The notes under the pieces: generated by a model
The model's input: only the letters and a program-made list of their open reading frames with translations
Told to the model about the DNA's origin: nothing
Database searches by the model: none
From: Bacteroidales bacterium
GTDB taxonomy: Bacteria > Bacteroidota > Bacteroidia > Bacteroidales > UBA12077
Assembly: GCA_016342685.1 (NCBI GenBank)
Contig: JAEINU010000005.1
Span: forward strand, 162,604-226,603
DNA length: 64,000 bases
Reading direction: 5' to 3'
Shown here: positions 56,656 through 64,000 of the stretch, in pieces
Layout of the letters: each line of letters begins with the position of its first letter
Position numbering within the stretch: the first letter of the stretch is position 1
Program-made: the position numbers and the translations under genes

Positions 56656-56799
56656 GTGTAGATTTCACACGAACATTATTCAACAGGCTGTATATGTGTT
56701 GAATAGGATGTTGTTAGTGAATTTTATTAATAAAACTACGTGGAGAAAGCAAAATTCCACCTCTTAAAATGTGAAGTAAACTTTAATATCGCAGTTGTT

Positions 56800-57534
56800 T
56801 TATTTTTTTGAACTTAACCTTTTAGTAAGTTCTTCAACATCTTTAATTTTCTCAGATTTATTTCTTTTTTCAACATGAAGATCAAGATACTTCTCCACCC
56901 TTAGATTCAAATGAGTTTTGTAAGCATCAATTTTATTTTCCTCATCTTCATTCATCTTGTTAAAAAAACCACAAAAAGTTAGAATATAACCTACGAGTAT
57001 ATTTATCCTTCTAACTCTTTCATACTTTGAATCAGGAATTGTTTCACTTACAAACTGACCAACTATTTCCAAAATAATATAAAAGAAATTCTCCTCAACA
57101 TCTGATTTAGATAGTCTAACCTTTGAAGGATTAACATTTTCTTTTAAGTGTTTGTCTCTTTCTTTAATAATATGATTAATAATAAAAAATACCGAATATC
57201 TATGCTTTTTAGGAATATAATAATCTAGCTTCCCCTGTTCCAATAATTCTATGATCTTGCTTTTTTTCATTCTTGGATTTATATCCAATTTGCCTTCTAG
57301 TAATAACAACCCTCTTTCAAATTCGTCAAGCAATGATTTAGTAGTAATAAAAATAGGATCAACTTCTGATTTTCTATTTGCATCCCATAGTCTTTTATTC
57401 TTAAGATTAATTTTGTTATACTTATTATTTTCATCATAAAACTCATTATGATAATTATTAAGTAATTGGACATTCATTTTTTCAAATAGCTCCTTAAACC
57501 TTGGTTTTAACAATACTTTATCCTTATAATCCAT
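56800..57534 (-). CDS. Hypothetical island protein
   Basis: A 244-residue charged, mostly helical protein with no signal peptide or recognisable domain. FINHIIKERDKHLKEN and RVRRINILVGYILTFCGFFNK are its most distinctive blocks. It starts 21 bp after the integrase stop on the same strand, so it is probably co-expressed with the integrase. Function unknown. Confidence 0.55.
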   Translation of the reverse strand: MDYKDKVLLKPRFKELFEKMNVQLLNNYHNEFYDENNKYNKINLKNKRLWDANRKSEVDPIFITTKSLLDEFERGLLLLEGKLDINPRMKKSKIIELLEQGKLDYYIPKKHRYSVFFIINHIIKERDKHLKENVNPSKVRLSKSDVEENFFYIILEIVGQFVSETIPDSKYERVRRINILVGYILTFCGFFNKMNEDEENKIDAYKTHLNLRVEKYLDLHVEKRNKSEKIKDVEELTKRLSSKK

Positions 57535-57555
57535 AACTATATATTTTATATAAAT

Positions 57556-58785
57556 TTACTCAAAAACTTCTGAAAGAATAGCATCACTTTCCGAGTCTTT
57601 CATCGAAGACAGATAATTTTGTGTTATCTTAACATTCGAATGCCCTAAAAAGTCAGATATACTGTATATGTTCACATTCTTACTGCGTAAATAATCTGCA
57701 AATGAGTGTCTTGCAATGTGTGTTGAAATTTTCGTACTAGTTCCAATCATTTTAGCAATTTTTTTTAAATCACGATTAATGATTGCATTTTGGTTGCTAA
57801 TAATTCTATAAATTTCAAATTCATCTAATTTATCGCTGTTTTCAGGCAGTATTGGGAATATGTGACGTTGAGTTGGACTTTCCTGATATTTTTCAAAAAT
57901 CAGTTTTACTCTATCTAATATTTTTATACTCTTGGTAACAGATGTTTTATTCATGGTATACATGATTCTCCCATCTCTTATATCAGACCATTTTAACCTT
58001 GTGATATCACCAAACCTAATTCCAAGTAGGTAGAATTGAGCAACGAACAAATCTCTTACAAGATCAAGCTGTTTATCTGCATTCAAATCTAGTTTTTCGA
58101 TTCTTGTAATTTCTTCAATCGTCAATTTTTCCTTAAATACTTTTTGTTTTTTCATTGTAAAACGGAGAAATGGGTTTTGCTCATATTTCACCAGGTCCAT
58201 TTTTATGCTCTTGCTAAAAATTGTTCTGATATTCTCAAGCTCTTTGTATATGGTATTTTGAGCAAGTTTCTTTGATATTAAGTAATTTCTATATTGATGG
58301 AGAAACTTTAGATCTAAATCTTCAAAATATAACTTCATATTTTTTTCTGAAAGATAGCCTTCGAGCTTACGAATAGATGTGACATGGCGATGGTAACTAT
58401 TTACACGATTGCCTTGTTTCATAAGTTCTAATTCCTGATAGTAGAAGTCAATGAAATTAATGGATTGTTCCATGTTGTTACCTTTAAGATAATTTGCTAC
58501 ATTCTCTACAGTTATTTCAACCTTCTTACTTTCTAATTCACTAGCTGCTGCCTCAGCTTTTAACAACCATTTTTTAAGCTCATTATTCAACCTACCGTGC
58601 ATCGAATTATTGCTTCTGATCCAATGGTTAAACTTAGCCTTGCCATTAAACTCACTTGGCTTAACCTTAATCCCTATATTGATTCGTTTTTTCTCTTTTC
58701 GACCATTCGAAATTCGTAACATTACATTGACCCTACCGTCGACATTTACTTTACTACTTCTCTCTATATGTACCGTATATCTCAT
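57556..58785 (-). CDS. Tyrosine-type site-specific integrase
   Basis: A protein of about 409 residues. It has an N-terminal arm-binding domain (VHIERSSKVNVDGRVNVMLRISNGRKEKKRINIGIKV), a SAM-like core-binding domain (about 110-205) and a catalytic domain. The catalytic Arg is in GIRFGDITRLKWSDI, HxxR in HIARHSFADYLRS and Tyr in HSNVKITQNYLSSM. It is responsible for insertion into the initiator tRNA. The ATG at 58785 (MRYTVHIERSS) is chosen; the longer frame to 58842 would translate the arm-site repeats. Confidence 0.93.
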   Translation of the reverse strand: MRYTVHIERSSKVNVDGRVNVMLRISNGRKEKKRINIGIKVKPSEFNGKAKFNHWIRSNNSMHGRLNNELKKWLLKAEAAASELESKKVEITVENVANYLKGNNMEQSINFIDFYYQELELMKQGNRVNSYHRHVTSIRKLEGYLSEKNMKLYFEDLDLKFLHQYRNYLISKKLAQNTIYKELENIRTIFSKSIKMDLVKYEQNPFLRFTMKKQKVFKEKLTIEEITRIEKLDLNADKQLDLVRDLFVAQFYLLGIRFGDITRLKWSDIRDGRIMYTMNKTSVTKSIKILDRVKLIFEKYQESPTQRHIFPILPENSDKLDEFEIYRIISNQNAIINRDLKKIAKMIGTSTKISTHIARHSFADYLRSKNVNIYSISDFLGHSNVKITQNYLSSMKDSESDAILSEVFE

Positions 58786-58812
58786 GACTTCAAAACTATT
58801 AAAAATGAACCG

Positions 58813-58832
58813 ACTGGAACCGGACTGGAACA
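58813..58832 (+). repeat. Putative integrase arm-binding site, right end
   Basis: Identical 20 bp to 29786-29805 (ACTGGAACCGGACTGGAACA), just upstream of the integrase start and about 140 bp from attR. Confidence 0.6.
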
Positions 58833-58971
58833 AACATTGCATAGCATAGCATCATATTGCACTATTTTGCAATATTGTTGAAATCTAAATCTAGACTGTG
58901 AAGGACGGTGTGTAGAATTATGTGAAATAGGATGCATTTCGATGCAATTCACAACCCCTAATTCCATGCTA

Positions 58972-58984
58972 TCCCCGCTACTAC
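58972..58984 (+). repeat. attR core
   Basis: TCCCCGCTACTAC, exact copy of the tRNA 3' end sequence. It is the right boundary of the island. Confidence 0.88.
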
Positions 58985-58994
58985 TACAATTAAG

Positions 58995-59033
58995 AAAACC
59001 TTTATCAGTCGTCAGATTTGATAAAGGTTTTTT
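58995..59033 (+). terminator. Intrinsic terminator just outside attR
   Basis: AAAACCTTTATCA / TGATAAAGGTTTT with T-run (one mismatch in the loop-proximal part). It has the same layout relative to att as the terminator at 29741-29779. It is probably the terminator that originally followed the tRNA, or that of an earlier island. Confidence 0.8.
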
Positions 59034-59039
59034 AGTTAT

Positions 59040-59060
59040 AACAGGAACCCTACTGGAACA
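59040..59060 (+). repeat. Degenerate arm-site-like sequence outside the island
   Basis: AACAGGAACCCTACTGGAACA differs by a few bases from the arm sequences and has the same spacing from att as the left-end copy has. It points to a second related element on this side. Confidence 0.5.
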
Positions 59061-59225
59061 TATTTTTTTTCTACTAAATCTCCATAATTCTAAGGCTAAT
59101 TTTGTGAAAGGGAGTTTCCTATTTTGTTTTACCTTATTCATAATTATCATGTGATTAAATATTCAAACAAAATTTCACAAAGAATTTGCCAGAATAATTT
59201 GAGAAATGCTTGAAGTATAAATAAA

Positions 59226-59238
59226 TGACAGCGTGTCA
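59226..59238. promoter_or_regulatory. TGACAG-type palindrome
   Basis: TGACAGCGTGTCA, one of the recurring 13-bp sites; upstream of the attC-like repeat and serine hydrolase. Confidence 0.35.
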
Positions 59239-59285
59239 GGTTTAATAATATTGGAAAATGAAGCTTTACAATCTTTAAATGATTC

Positions 59286-59414
59286 TATAACACGTGTTCA
59301 ACAAAAATGCGGGGTTTTGGTGGTTTGCTGACAAAATATTATCTTCGTTAAGTTGTTGGGGGACAATGAAACAGGGCGAAAACCCGCACTATTGTTGACG
59401 CGGGACCGTTATGT
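59286..59414 (+). repeat. attC-like structured repeat, copy 2
   Basis: Three nested paired arms are seen: ATAAC / GTTAT at the ends, TCAACAA (59298) with TTGTTGA (59392), and TGCGGGGTTTT (59308) with AAAACCCGCA (59379). The interior (59313-59357) matches the other copy with one mismatch. The end boxes and size (about 129 bp) fit an integron attC or VCR-like site. It precedes the serine hydrolase gene by 70 bp. Confidence 0.65.
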
Positions 59415-59484
59415 GTCAGAATAACAACTGAATATGAAACCAAGAAAGTTAATCTATACTAACAAAAAGTAAAAAAATACACAA

Positions 59485-60603
59485 ATGAAAATCACTACTT
59501 CTATAATTAAAATTCAATTAATTACCATAATTATTGCATTATTGGGTTTTGGTTGCAATAGCCATCATAGTGATTATAGTACTTTATTTCAGTCGCATTT
59601 AGATAATGAATTATCGGAAAACAATCCTGGAATTATAGTAAATGTAATCTCTCCTGATAAAAATATCTGTTGGAATGGTGCGTCAGGACTTTCAGATAAA
59701 ATTACAAAAAACAAATTACGCCCTAATCAAACTTTTCGTATTGCAAGTGTTACTAAAACTTATGTTGCTGCAACCATTCTGCGATTATGGGAGGACAAAA
59801 AACTTAATCTTAACGACCCTATAATAAAATATATTTCAGAGAAACATATTGATATCCTAAAAAAGGGAGGATATGATGTTGATAATATTCAGATAAAACA
59901 CCTATTAACTCATTCTAGTGGACTTGCAGAACATACAAATTCATATAAATTCAAAATTGATTATATGAAAAAACGCCATAAGTGGACACGAACTGAACAA
60001 ATAAATGATCTCATATTATATGCTAAACCTGTCGGTGCTATTAGCAAACAATTTAAATACTCAGATACAGGATATATTCTTTTAGGTGAAATTATCGAAA
60101 AAGTCACTCGCAAATCCATGGGAGATGCCATATTAGAACAATTGCAACTTAAAAAACTTGGCATCAAAGACACATATATGGAAGATTTTAATGGAGATTT
60201 TACAGGAAAAAGAATTCATCAATATCTTAAAAATGTTGACACATACAATTTTCATCCGTCATTAGATTACTTTGGAGGTGGTGGATTAGTTTCAACAACT
60301 TCTGATTTGAGTCTTTTTTATCAAAATTTGTTTCAAAATAAAATATTCCATAATAAAGCGACACTAAACACAATGCTTACGCATATAAAATATCAAAAAA
60401 AACAGTCACTAGACTACAGGATGGGGATTTGGAAAATTGAAATTAATGGAATGGAGGGCTATACCCATTCTGGATTTTGGGGTACTCAAGTGGTGTATTT
60501 CCCAAAAATCGAAACTATTATTTCTACAAATTATAGTCAGCATTGGACAGGAAAGGACAATGCTCCCATAATCCCTAAAATCTTACAAATAATTAACGAA
60601 TAA
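59485..60603 (+). CDS. Beta-lactamase-family serine hydrolase (class C-like lipoprotein)
   Basis: A 372-residue exported protein. The signal ends in a lipobox-like LLGFGC at about residue 24. The penicillin-binding-protein-like fold has the SxxK motif in ASVTKTYV (Ser about 88), YSDTGY in place of YxN (about 192), THSSGLAEHT and the KTG-equivalent HSGFWG (about 328). Family members are esterases, DD-peptidases or beta-lactamases. An ampC-like role cannot be concluded. It follows the attC-like repeat, so it may have been a gene cassette. Confidence 0.85.
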   Translation: MKITTSIIKIQLITIIIALLGFGCNSHHSDYSTLFQSHLDNELSENNPGIIVNVISPDKNICWNGASGLSDKITKNKLRPNQTFRIASVTKTYVAATILRLWEDKKLNLNDPIIKYISEKHIDILKKGGYDVDNIQIKHLLTHSSGLAEHTNSYKFKIDYMKKRHKWTRTEQINDLILYAKPVGAISKQFKYSDTGYILLGEIIEKVTRKSMGDAILEQLQLKKLGIKDTYMEDFNGDFTGKRIHQYLKNVDTYNFHPSLDYFGGGGLVSTTSDLSLFYQNLFQNKIFHNKATLNTMLTHIKYQKKQSLDYRMGIWKIEINGMEGYTHSGFWGTQVVYFPKIETIISTNYSQHWTGKDNAPIIPKILQIINE

Positions 60604-60675
60604 AAAACAAACAGTAAGGTTAGGACCCAATTTAGTGTAAACTCTAATCTTTAACTTTTGTAAACTATGTATCTT

Positions 60676-60940
60676 AACAAACATTATAACGACTGGAAAC
60701 TTTGAAGAATTAACATCTGATGAAAACCTCTTTGATAAAATATTTTCAGTAAATACTATATTTTTTTTTTTTGGAAAATCCAGAAGCCACTATTAGTAAG
60801 ATATTTAAATTATTAAAACCAATGATTTTTTAGTTCTTGGCTTTCACGACAAATATGAAATGGAAAAAATGAATTTAGATATGGATACTTTTCAATTATA
60901 CTCATCACAAGATATTAAAAACCTTTTTTTGCATCTGTAA
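60676..60940 (+). pseudogene. Decayed SAM-dependent methyltransferase fragment
   Basis: Pieces of a class I methyltransferase are readable in three successive frames: TGNFEELTSDENLFDKIFSVNTI, then ENPEATISKIFKLLKP, then VLGFHDKYEMEKMNLDMD and SSQDIKNLFLHL to a stop. A T12 run marks one frameshift. The N-terminal SAM-binding part is missing. Together they correspond to the middle and end of the family (cf. IFSVNTIYFW..P). Confidence 0.8.
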
Positions 60941-60956
60941 AATAAACGCAAAAGCA

Positions 60957-60989
60957 CTTGGAATATTCATTCCAAATGTATAGTTTTGC
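60957..60989 (+). promoter_or_regulatory. Promoter with embedded operator for the TetR gene
   Basis: CTTG ends at 60960, 20 bases follow, then TAGTTTTGC at 60981-60989, a Bacteroidetes-type promoter. Between the boxes lies GGAATATTCATTCC (60960-60973), which shares GAATATTCATTC with the palindrome upstream of the SDR gene. The start codon is only 3 nt past the -7 box, so the transcript would be leaderless or nearly so. Confidence 0.6.
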
Positions 60990-60992
60990 TTC

Positions 60993-61535
60993 ATGAATAA
61001 AAAAGAAGAGATACTCAATGCGTCTTTAAAGCTTTTTGTTGAAAATGGCGAACAAGCTACTTCTATGAAATGGATTGCAACTGAAGCCAAATGTGGGATA
61101 GGAACTATGTATAATTATTTTCCTTCAAAAGAATATTTAATTAATCAATTATATCTTTTTGTAAAAGACAAAAAAGCAGAATTTATAAAATATGGCTTTG
61201 ATTCAACAATGTCAATCAAACATAAGTTTAGTTTTTGTTGGACACGAGTAATGTTGTTTGCGTTTGAATTTCCAGTAGCATATAAATTTCTTGAAAAATA
61301 TAGTTTATCACCTATAATCACGGAAGAAACCCGCAAAAAAGGGTTTGAGCCATTTATCCCAATGATACAGGTTTATGAATCAGCTAAAGAGCAAGGCATT
61401 ATTAAAAATTATGATACAAATCAAATGATATTATTCACCCAAGGAGCTATAGCTGGTTTGGTAAATAATAAGAAAATAGATATAAACGGGATTCAAGAAA
61501 TAGTAGAATTAGCTTGGGATGCTGTAAAAAAATAA
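60993..61535 (+). CDS. TetR/AcrR-family transcriptional regulator
   Basis: A 180-residue repressor. The N-terminal HTH is KEEILNASLKLFVENGEQATSMKWIATEAKCGIGTMYNYFPSKEYLINQLY. The C-terminal ligand-binding domain is helical. The two matching operators (60960 and 61557) flank the gene, so it probably represses itself and the SDR operon just downstream. The inducer is unknown. Confidence 0.92.
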   Translation: MNKKEEILNASLKLFVENGEQATSMKWIATEAKCGIGTMYNYFPSKEYLINQLYLFVKDKKAEFIKYGFDSTMSIKHKFSFCWTRVMLFAFEFPVAYKFLEKYSLSPIITEETRKKGFEPFIPMIQVYESAKEQGIIKNYDTNQMILFTQGAIAGLVNNKKIDINGIQEIVELAWDAVKK

Positions 61536-61555
61536 AAAAAATTTAACAAAAAAAT

Positions 61556-61573
61556 GGAATGAATATTCATTCT
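61556..61573. promoter_or_regulatory. TetR operator upstream of the SDR gene
   Basis: GAATGAATATTCATTC (61557-61572) is a perfect 16-bp palindrome located 25 bp before the SDR start. It shares its core with the sequence inside the TetR promoter. Binding by the neighbouring TetR protein is the obvious inference. Confidence 0.65.
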
Positions 61574-61597
61574 AATTATTAATTTAAATTTCATAAG

Positions 61598-62425
61598 ATG
61601 AAAAAAACAATTTTAATTACAGGAGCAAGTAGTGGAATAGGAAAGGCTACTGCAAATTTATTTAACAAAAAGGGATGGAATGTTTCTGCAACTATGAGAA
61701 ATCCCGATACTGTGAATGACCTTAATGAAACCAGTTCATTAAAAAAAATAAAACTGGACGTACAGAATAAAGAATCAATTATCCGTGCGGTCGAATTAAC
61801 ACAGCAATTATTTGGGCAAATACACGTTGTGCTAAATAATGCAGGCTATGGAGCTGTTGGTCCATTTGAAGCTGCTACTGATTTGCAAATTAAACGTCAA
61901 TTTGAAGTGAATCTTTTTGGGGTAATGGATGTTACTAAAGCAGTAATTCCACATTTTAAAAAAAATAATTATGGTCTATTTATAAATGTTACATCGCTAG
62001 GGGGCTTAATGACTTTTCCTATATTTTCGATTTATCATGCTTCCAAATTTGCAGTAGAAGGCTTTACTGAAGCTTTACAATATGAATTGAATCCTTTTGG
62101 AATTGAATTTAAACTAATAGAGCCTGGTGCTGTAGCTACAGACTTTGCTACTCGTTCATTAGAAATGTTTAATACAGAAGAATATCCTGATTACGATATC
62201 ATTCTACAAAAAACACAAGATTTCTTTTCAAATTCTAAAGTAAGTAGTAGTCCAGAACAAGTTGCAGAAATTATTTTCAATGCTGCGACTGATGATAGCA
62301 AGCAATTAAGATATATTGTGGGTGAAGATGCAAAACAAATTGCAGAATATCGAGCAAAATTACCTTATGAAGATTTTAGAAAGATGATAAAGGGGCAGGT
62401 TTTAGGTGCAAATTTTGAAATTTAG
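61598..62425 (+). CDS. Short-chain dehydrogenase/reductase
   Basis: A 275-residue NAD(P)-dependent oxidoreductase. It has a Rossmann TGxxxGxG (TGASSGIGKAT), NNAGYGAVG, the catalytic Ser in VTSLGG, and YHASK with catalytic Tyr and Lys; LIEPGAVATDF follows. The sequence is of the classical SDR type with broad substrates. It is probably regulated by the adjacent TetR protein and co-transcribed with the membrane gene that overlaps its end region. Confidence 0.92.
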   Translation: MKKTILITGASSGIGKATANLFNKKGWNVSATMRNPDTVNDLNETSSLKKIKLDVQNKESIIRAVELTQQLFGQIHVVLNNAGYGAVGPFEAATDLQIKRQFEVNLFGVMDVTKAVIPHFKKNNYGLFINVTSLGGLMTFPIFSIYHASKFAVEGFTEALQYELNPFGIEFKLIEPGAVATDFATRSLEMFNTEEYPDYDIILQKTQDFFSNSKVSSSPEQVAEIIFNAATDDSKQLRYIVGEDAKQIAEYRAKLPYEDFRKMIKGQVLGANFEI

Positions 62426-62432
62426 AGTAGAT

Positions 62433-62906
62433 ATGTTATCATCTAAAATTATTATGACTCCAAAGGTTAAAATTTCATACATACTAAATGTTATTATTGT
62501 ATTAGTAAGTTTTACCTTTGGACTTCGTTACATATTTGCTTCTGTACCTTTAAATTATCAACTTGAAGCAATTGGAGTTCATGGATGGAATGATATAATT
62601 CCAGAGTACAGAAATATGATTACAACTTTTGTCAGAGTTGCTGGAGTAGGAATGACTACTGCATCTATTGGGATGAGTATAGTTTTGTTTAGAGCTTTCA
62701 GATATGGACAGAATTGGGCTCGCTGGGGGTTCGCTGGTATCTTTTTAGCTCATTATATTCCACTAATGTGTAATATGTTTTTTTTAAAAACTACAACAGA
62801 ATCAAATCCGCCAATGATTCCTAATTTAATTGCAATTTCAATTGTGCTTTTATCATTATTTTTTTCATCTAATTTGAAAAATTGTAAAGCAATTGAAAAT
62901 AAATGA
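62433..62906 (+). CDS. Small four-helix membrane protein
   Basis: A protein of about 157 residues with four hydrophobic segments (near 15-35, 68-90, 98-118 and 128-148) and a lysine-rich C-terminus. I do not recognise the family. It starts within 10 bp of the SDR stop, so the two form an operon under the TetR operator. The longer frame from 62406 is less likely. Confidence 0.65.
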   Translation: MLSSKIIMTPKVKISYILNVIIVLVSFTFGLRYIFASVPLNYQLEAIGVHGWNDIIPEYRNMITTFVRVAGVGMTTASIGMSIVLFRAFRYGQNWARWGFAGIFLAHYIPLMCNMFFLKTTTESNPPMIPNLIAISIVLLSLFFSSNLKNCKAIENK

Positions 62907-62927
62907 TTATTTCATTATATTTAGATA

Positions 62928-62958
62928 AAAGTCTTATTAAGTATAAGGCTTTTTTTTA
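62928..62958 (+). terminator. Intrinsic terminator of the SDR operon
   Basis: AAAGTCTTAT pairs with ATAAGGCTTT (one G-T) around a 5-nt loop, followed by T8. The following serine hydrolase frame begins directly beyond it. Confidence 0.75.
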
Positions 62959-62963
62959 TTTGA

Positions 62964-63851
62964 AATCGCAACAAAAAAACGAACGCTAACAAAGATTCAG
63001 TATTTGAAGTAGGATCAATCTCAAAAGTATTTACGTCAACTATTCTTTCTAATTTGATACTTGAAAATAAAATTGAAGCAGATGGACAGATTGGTAATAC
63101 TTTACCTTTTAAATTAAATCCACTTGAGAAAAATGCTTCAAAAACAACTGTCAAAAGTTTATCAAATCACACATCTGGCTTACCAAATTATCCTTCAAAT
63201 TTGGGCAGTGTAGCGAAATTACATCCTTTAAATCCATATGTTGAATATGATAGTTTATTGTTAAAGGAATACTTGACAACAGAATTAGAATTGCAAACGA
63301 TACCAAATACAAAATATGAATATTCAAACCTTGGATATGGACTGTTAGGTTATCTTTTAGAATTAAAAACGGGCGAGAAGTATGAAAATTTATTACAAAA
63401 ATTTGTTTTTGAAAAGTACAATATGCTATTTTCATCTTCTCGAAAAAGTAATATTCTGAATTATCTGGTTAAGGGTCACGATATAAAAGGAGAAGTAGTT
63501 CCAAATATGGATTTTAATATCCACGATGGAGCTGGAGCGTGTTTTTCTTCAACGCATGATTTATCAATGTTTGCTTTAGCTAATTACTCGAATGATTCTG
63601 TATTGGAATTTCAGAGTCAAAGGACATTTAGTGTTGAAAATAATGATATAGATTTGGCACTTGGGTGGCACATATATAGAAAAGAAGGAACAAAATGGTA
63701 TTTCCATAATGGTCGCACAGGTGGTTATCGAAGCAATATAACTATGGATTTGGAGAAAAAGAAAGCAGTAATTTTATTAGTGAATTGTGCATATGGACAA
63801 TCTGAAAGGAATTATAGAGAATATCAGTTGGAGATTATTGCAAACTATTGA
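62964..63851 (+). pseudogene. Serine hydrolase, beta-lactamase family, 5'-truncated
   Basis: A frame opens after a TGA at 62961 and runs to 63851, encoding about 295 residues. The core is intact: SxxK in VGSISKVFTS, SNHTSGLPNYP, YSNLGYG (YxN) and HNGRTGGYRS (HxG). There is no signal peptide and no ATG before the catalytic Ser; the first available start (TTG at 63054) is past it. The 5' end begins immediately after a terminator hairpin, so it looks cut off by insertion or recombination. It is related in family to the gene at 59485. Confidence 0.7.
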
Positions 63852-64000
63852 ATAAGCCCAGCACATAAAATGATTTCAGAATAAAATAGCATTTACTTTA
63901 AATAGATTATCTTCATCATATACTTAATGTTTTTTATTAAACTATTTCTTAAAAAGAAAAAAAGTATTAGTTTTAGGAATAAAGGATAACTATTTATTAT
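63852..64000. other. Non-coding sequence at the window edge
   Basis: About 150 bp of AT-rich sequence; no gene, hairpin or repeat seen. Confidence 0.4.

Noticed and set aside
58782..59150. A 122-residue leftward frame around attR
   Set aside because: It crosses attR, arm repeats and a terminator and has low-complexity, unlikely composition; the integrase start and repeats explain the sequence.
59485..60603. Antibiotic-resistance beta-lactamase
   Set aside because: The SxxK and HxG motifs fit the whole serine-hydrolase family; YSD replaces YxN and nothing shows beta-lactam hydrolysis.

Overview
The window is an AT-rich chromosomal segment of a Bacteroidota bacterium. Support comes from the fused lpxC/fabZ gene, many Bacteroidota-type lipoproteins (DUF4837, FKBP, cyclophilin), and two promoters of the Bacteroidetes pattern TTTG-N19-TAnnTTTG, upstream of rimP and of the initiator tRNA. 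A marine Bacteroidales/Marinilabiliales-like organism is my best guess; the sequence does not fix the genus.

Bases 1-29,652 are ordinary core chromosome. They hold a lipoprotein, a large ABC exporter and a SiaC-like phosphoprotein, then a leftward lipid A operon (HD phosphohydrolase, lpxD, lpxC/fabZ, lpxA). The rightward rimP-nusA-infB translation operon follows, ending in a bidirectional terminator. Next come an FKBP lipoprotein, a CPBP protease, an ECF sigma factor with a membrane partner, a cyclophilin lipoprotein and a 1610-residue tandem-duplicated UvrA-like protein. The segment ends with a leftward envelope run: M23 peptidase, dxr, rseP, tatA, a LysM lytic transglycosylase, DUF4837 and a small conserved protein.

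Bases 29,717-58,984 form an integrated genomic island in the 3' end of an initiator tRNA-Met. It is bounded by a 13-bp direct repeat (TCCCCGCTACTAC). Just inside each end is the same 20-bp sequence with two ACTGGAAC repeats, probably arm sites for the tyrosine integrase at the right end. The cargo reads as a defence island: an Mrr-like nuclease, an attC-like structured repeat with small cassette genes, a phosphorothioation operon, a SIR2-like protein with small neighbours, then a replication/maintenance region (DUF3987, helix-turn-helix proteins, a partial segmental duplication).

The most unusual system is the six-gene leftward operon at 33,956-42,040: dndC, dndD, dndE, a RelA/SpoT-like protein, a DGQHR (DndB-like) protein, and a GHKL ATPase with a C-terminal HEPN-like Rx4H motif. 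The four DNA sulphur-modification genes are present. The known restriction partners DndFGH are absent, and a nucleotide-signalling-like gene plus an ATPase/HEPN candidate effector lie in the same tightly overlapping transcription unit. I infer a phosphorothioate-linked abortive-infection system. The block is bracketed by a small inverted-repeat element at 33.8 kb and a solo copy of its terminal repeat at 43.1 kb.

Bases 58,985-64,000 look like a second, older element at the same tRNA: another terminator and degenerate arm-site sequence, another attC-like repeat, a serine hydrolase, a decayed methyltransferase, a TetR regulator with two matching operators, an SDR oxidoreductase, a small membrane protein and a 5'-truncated serine hydrolase.
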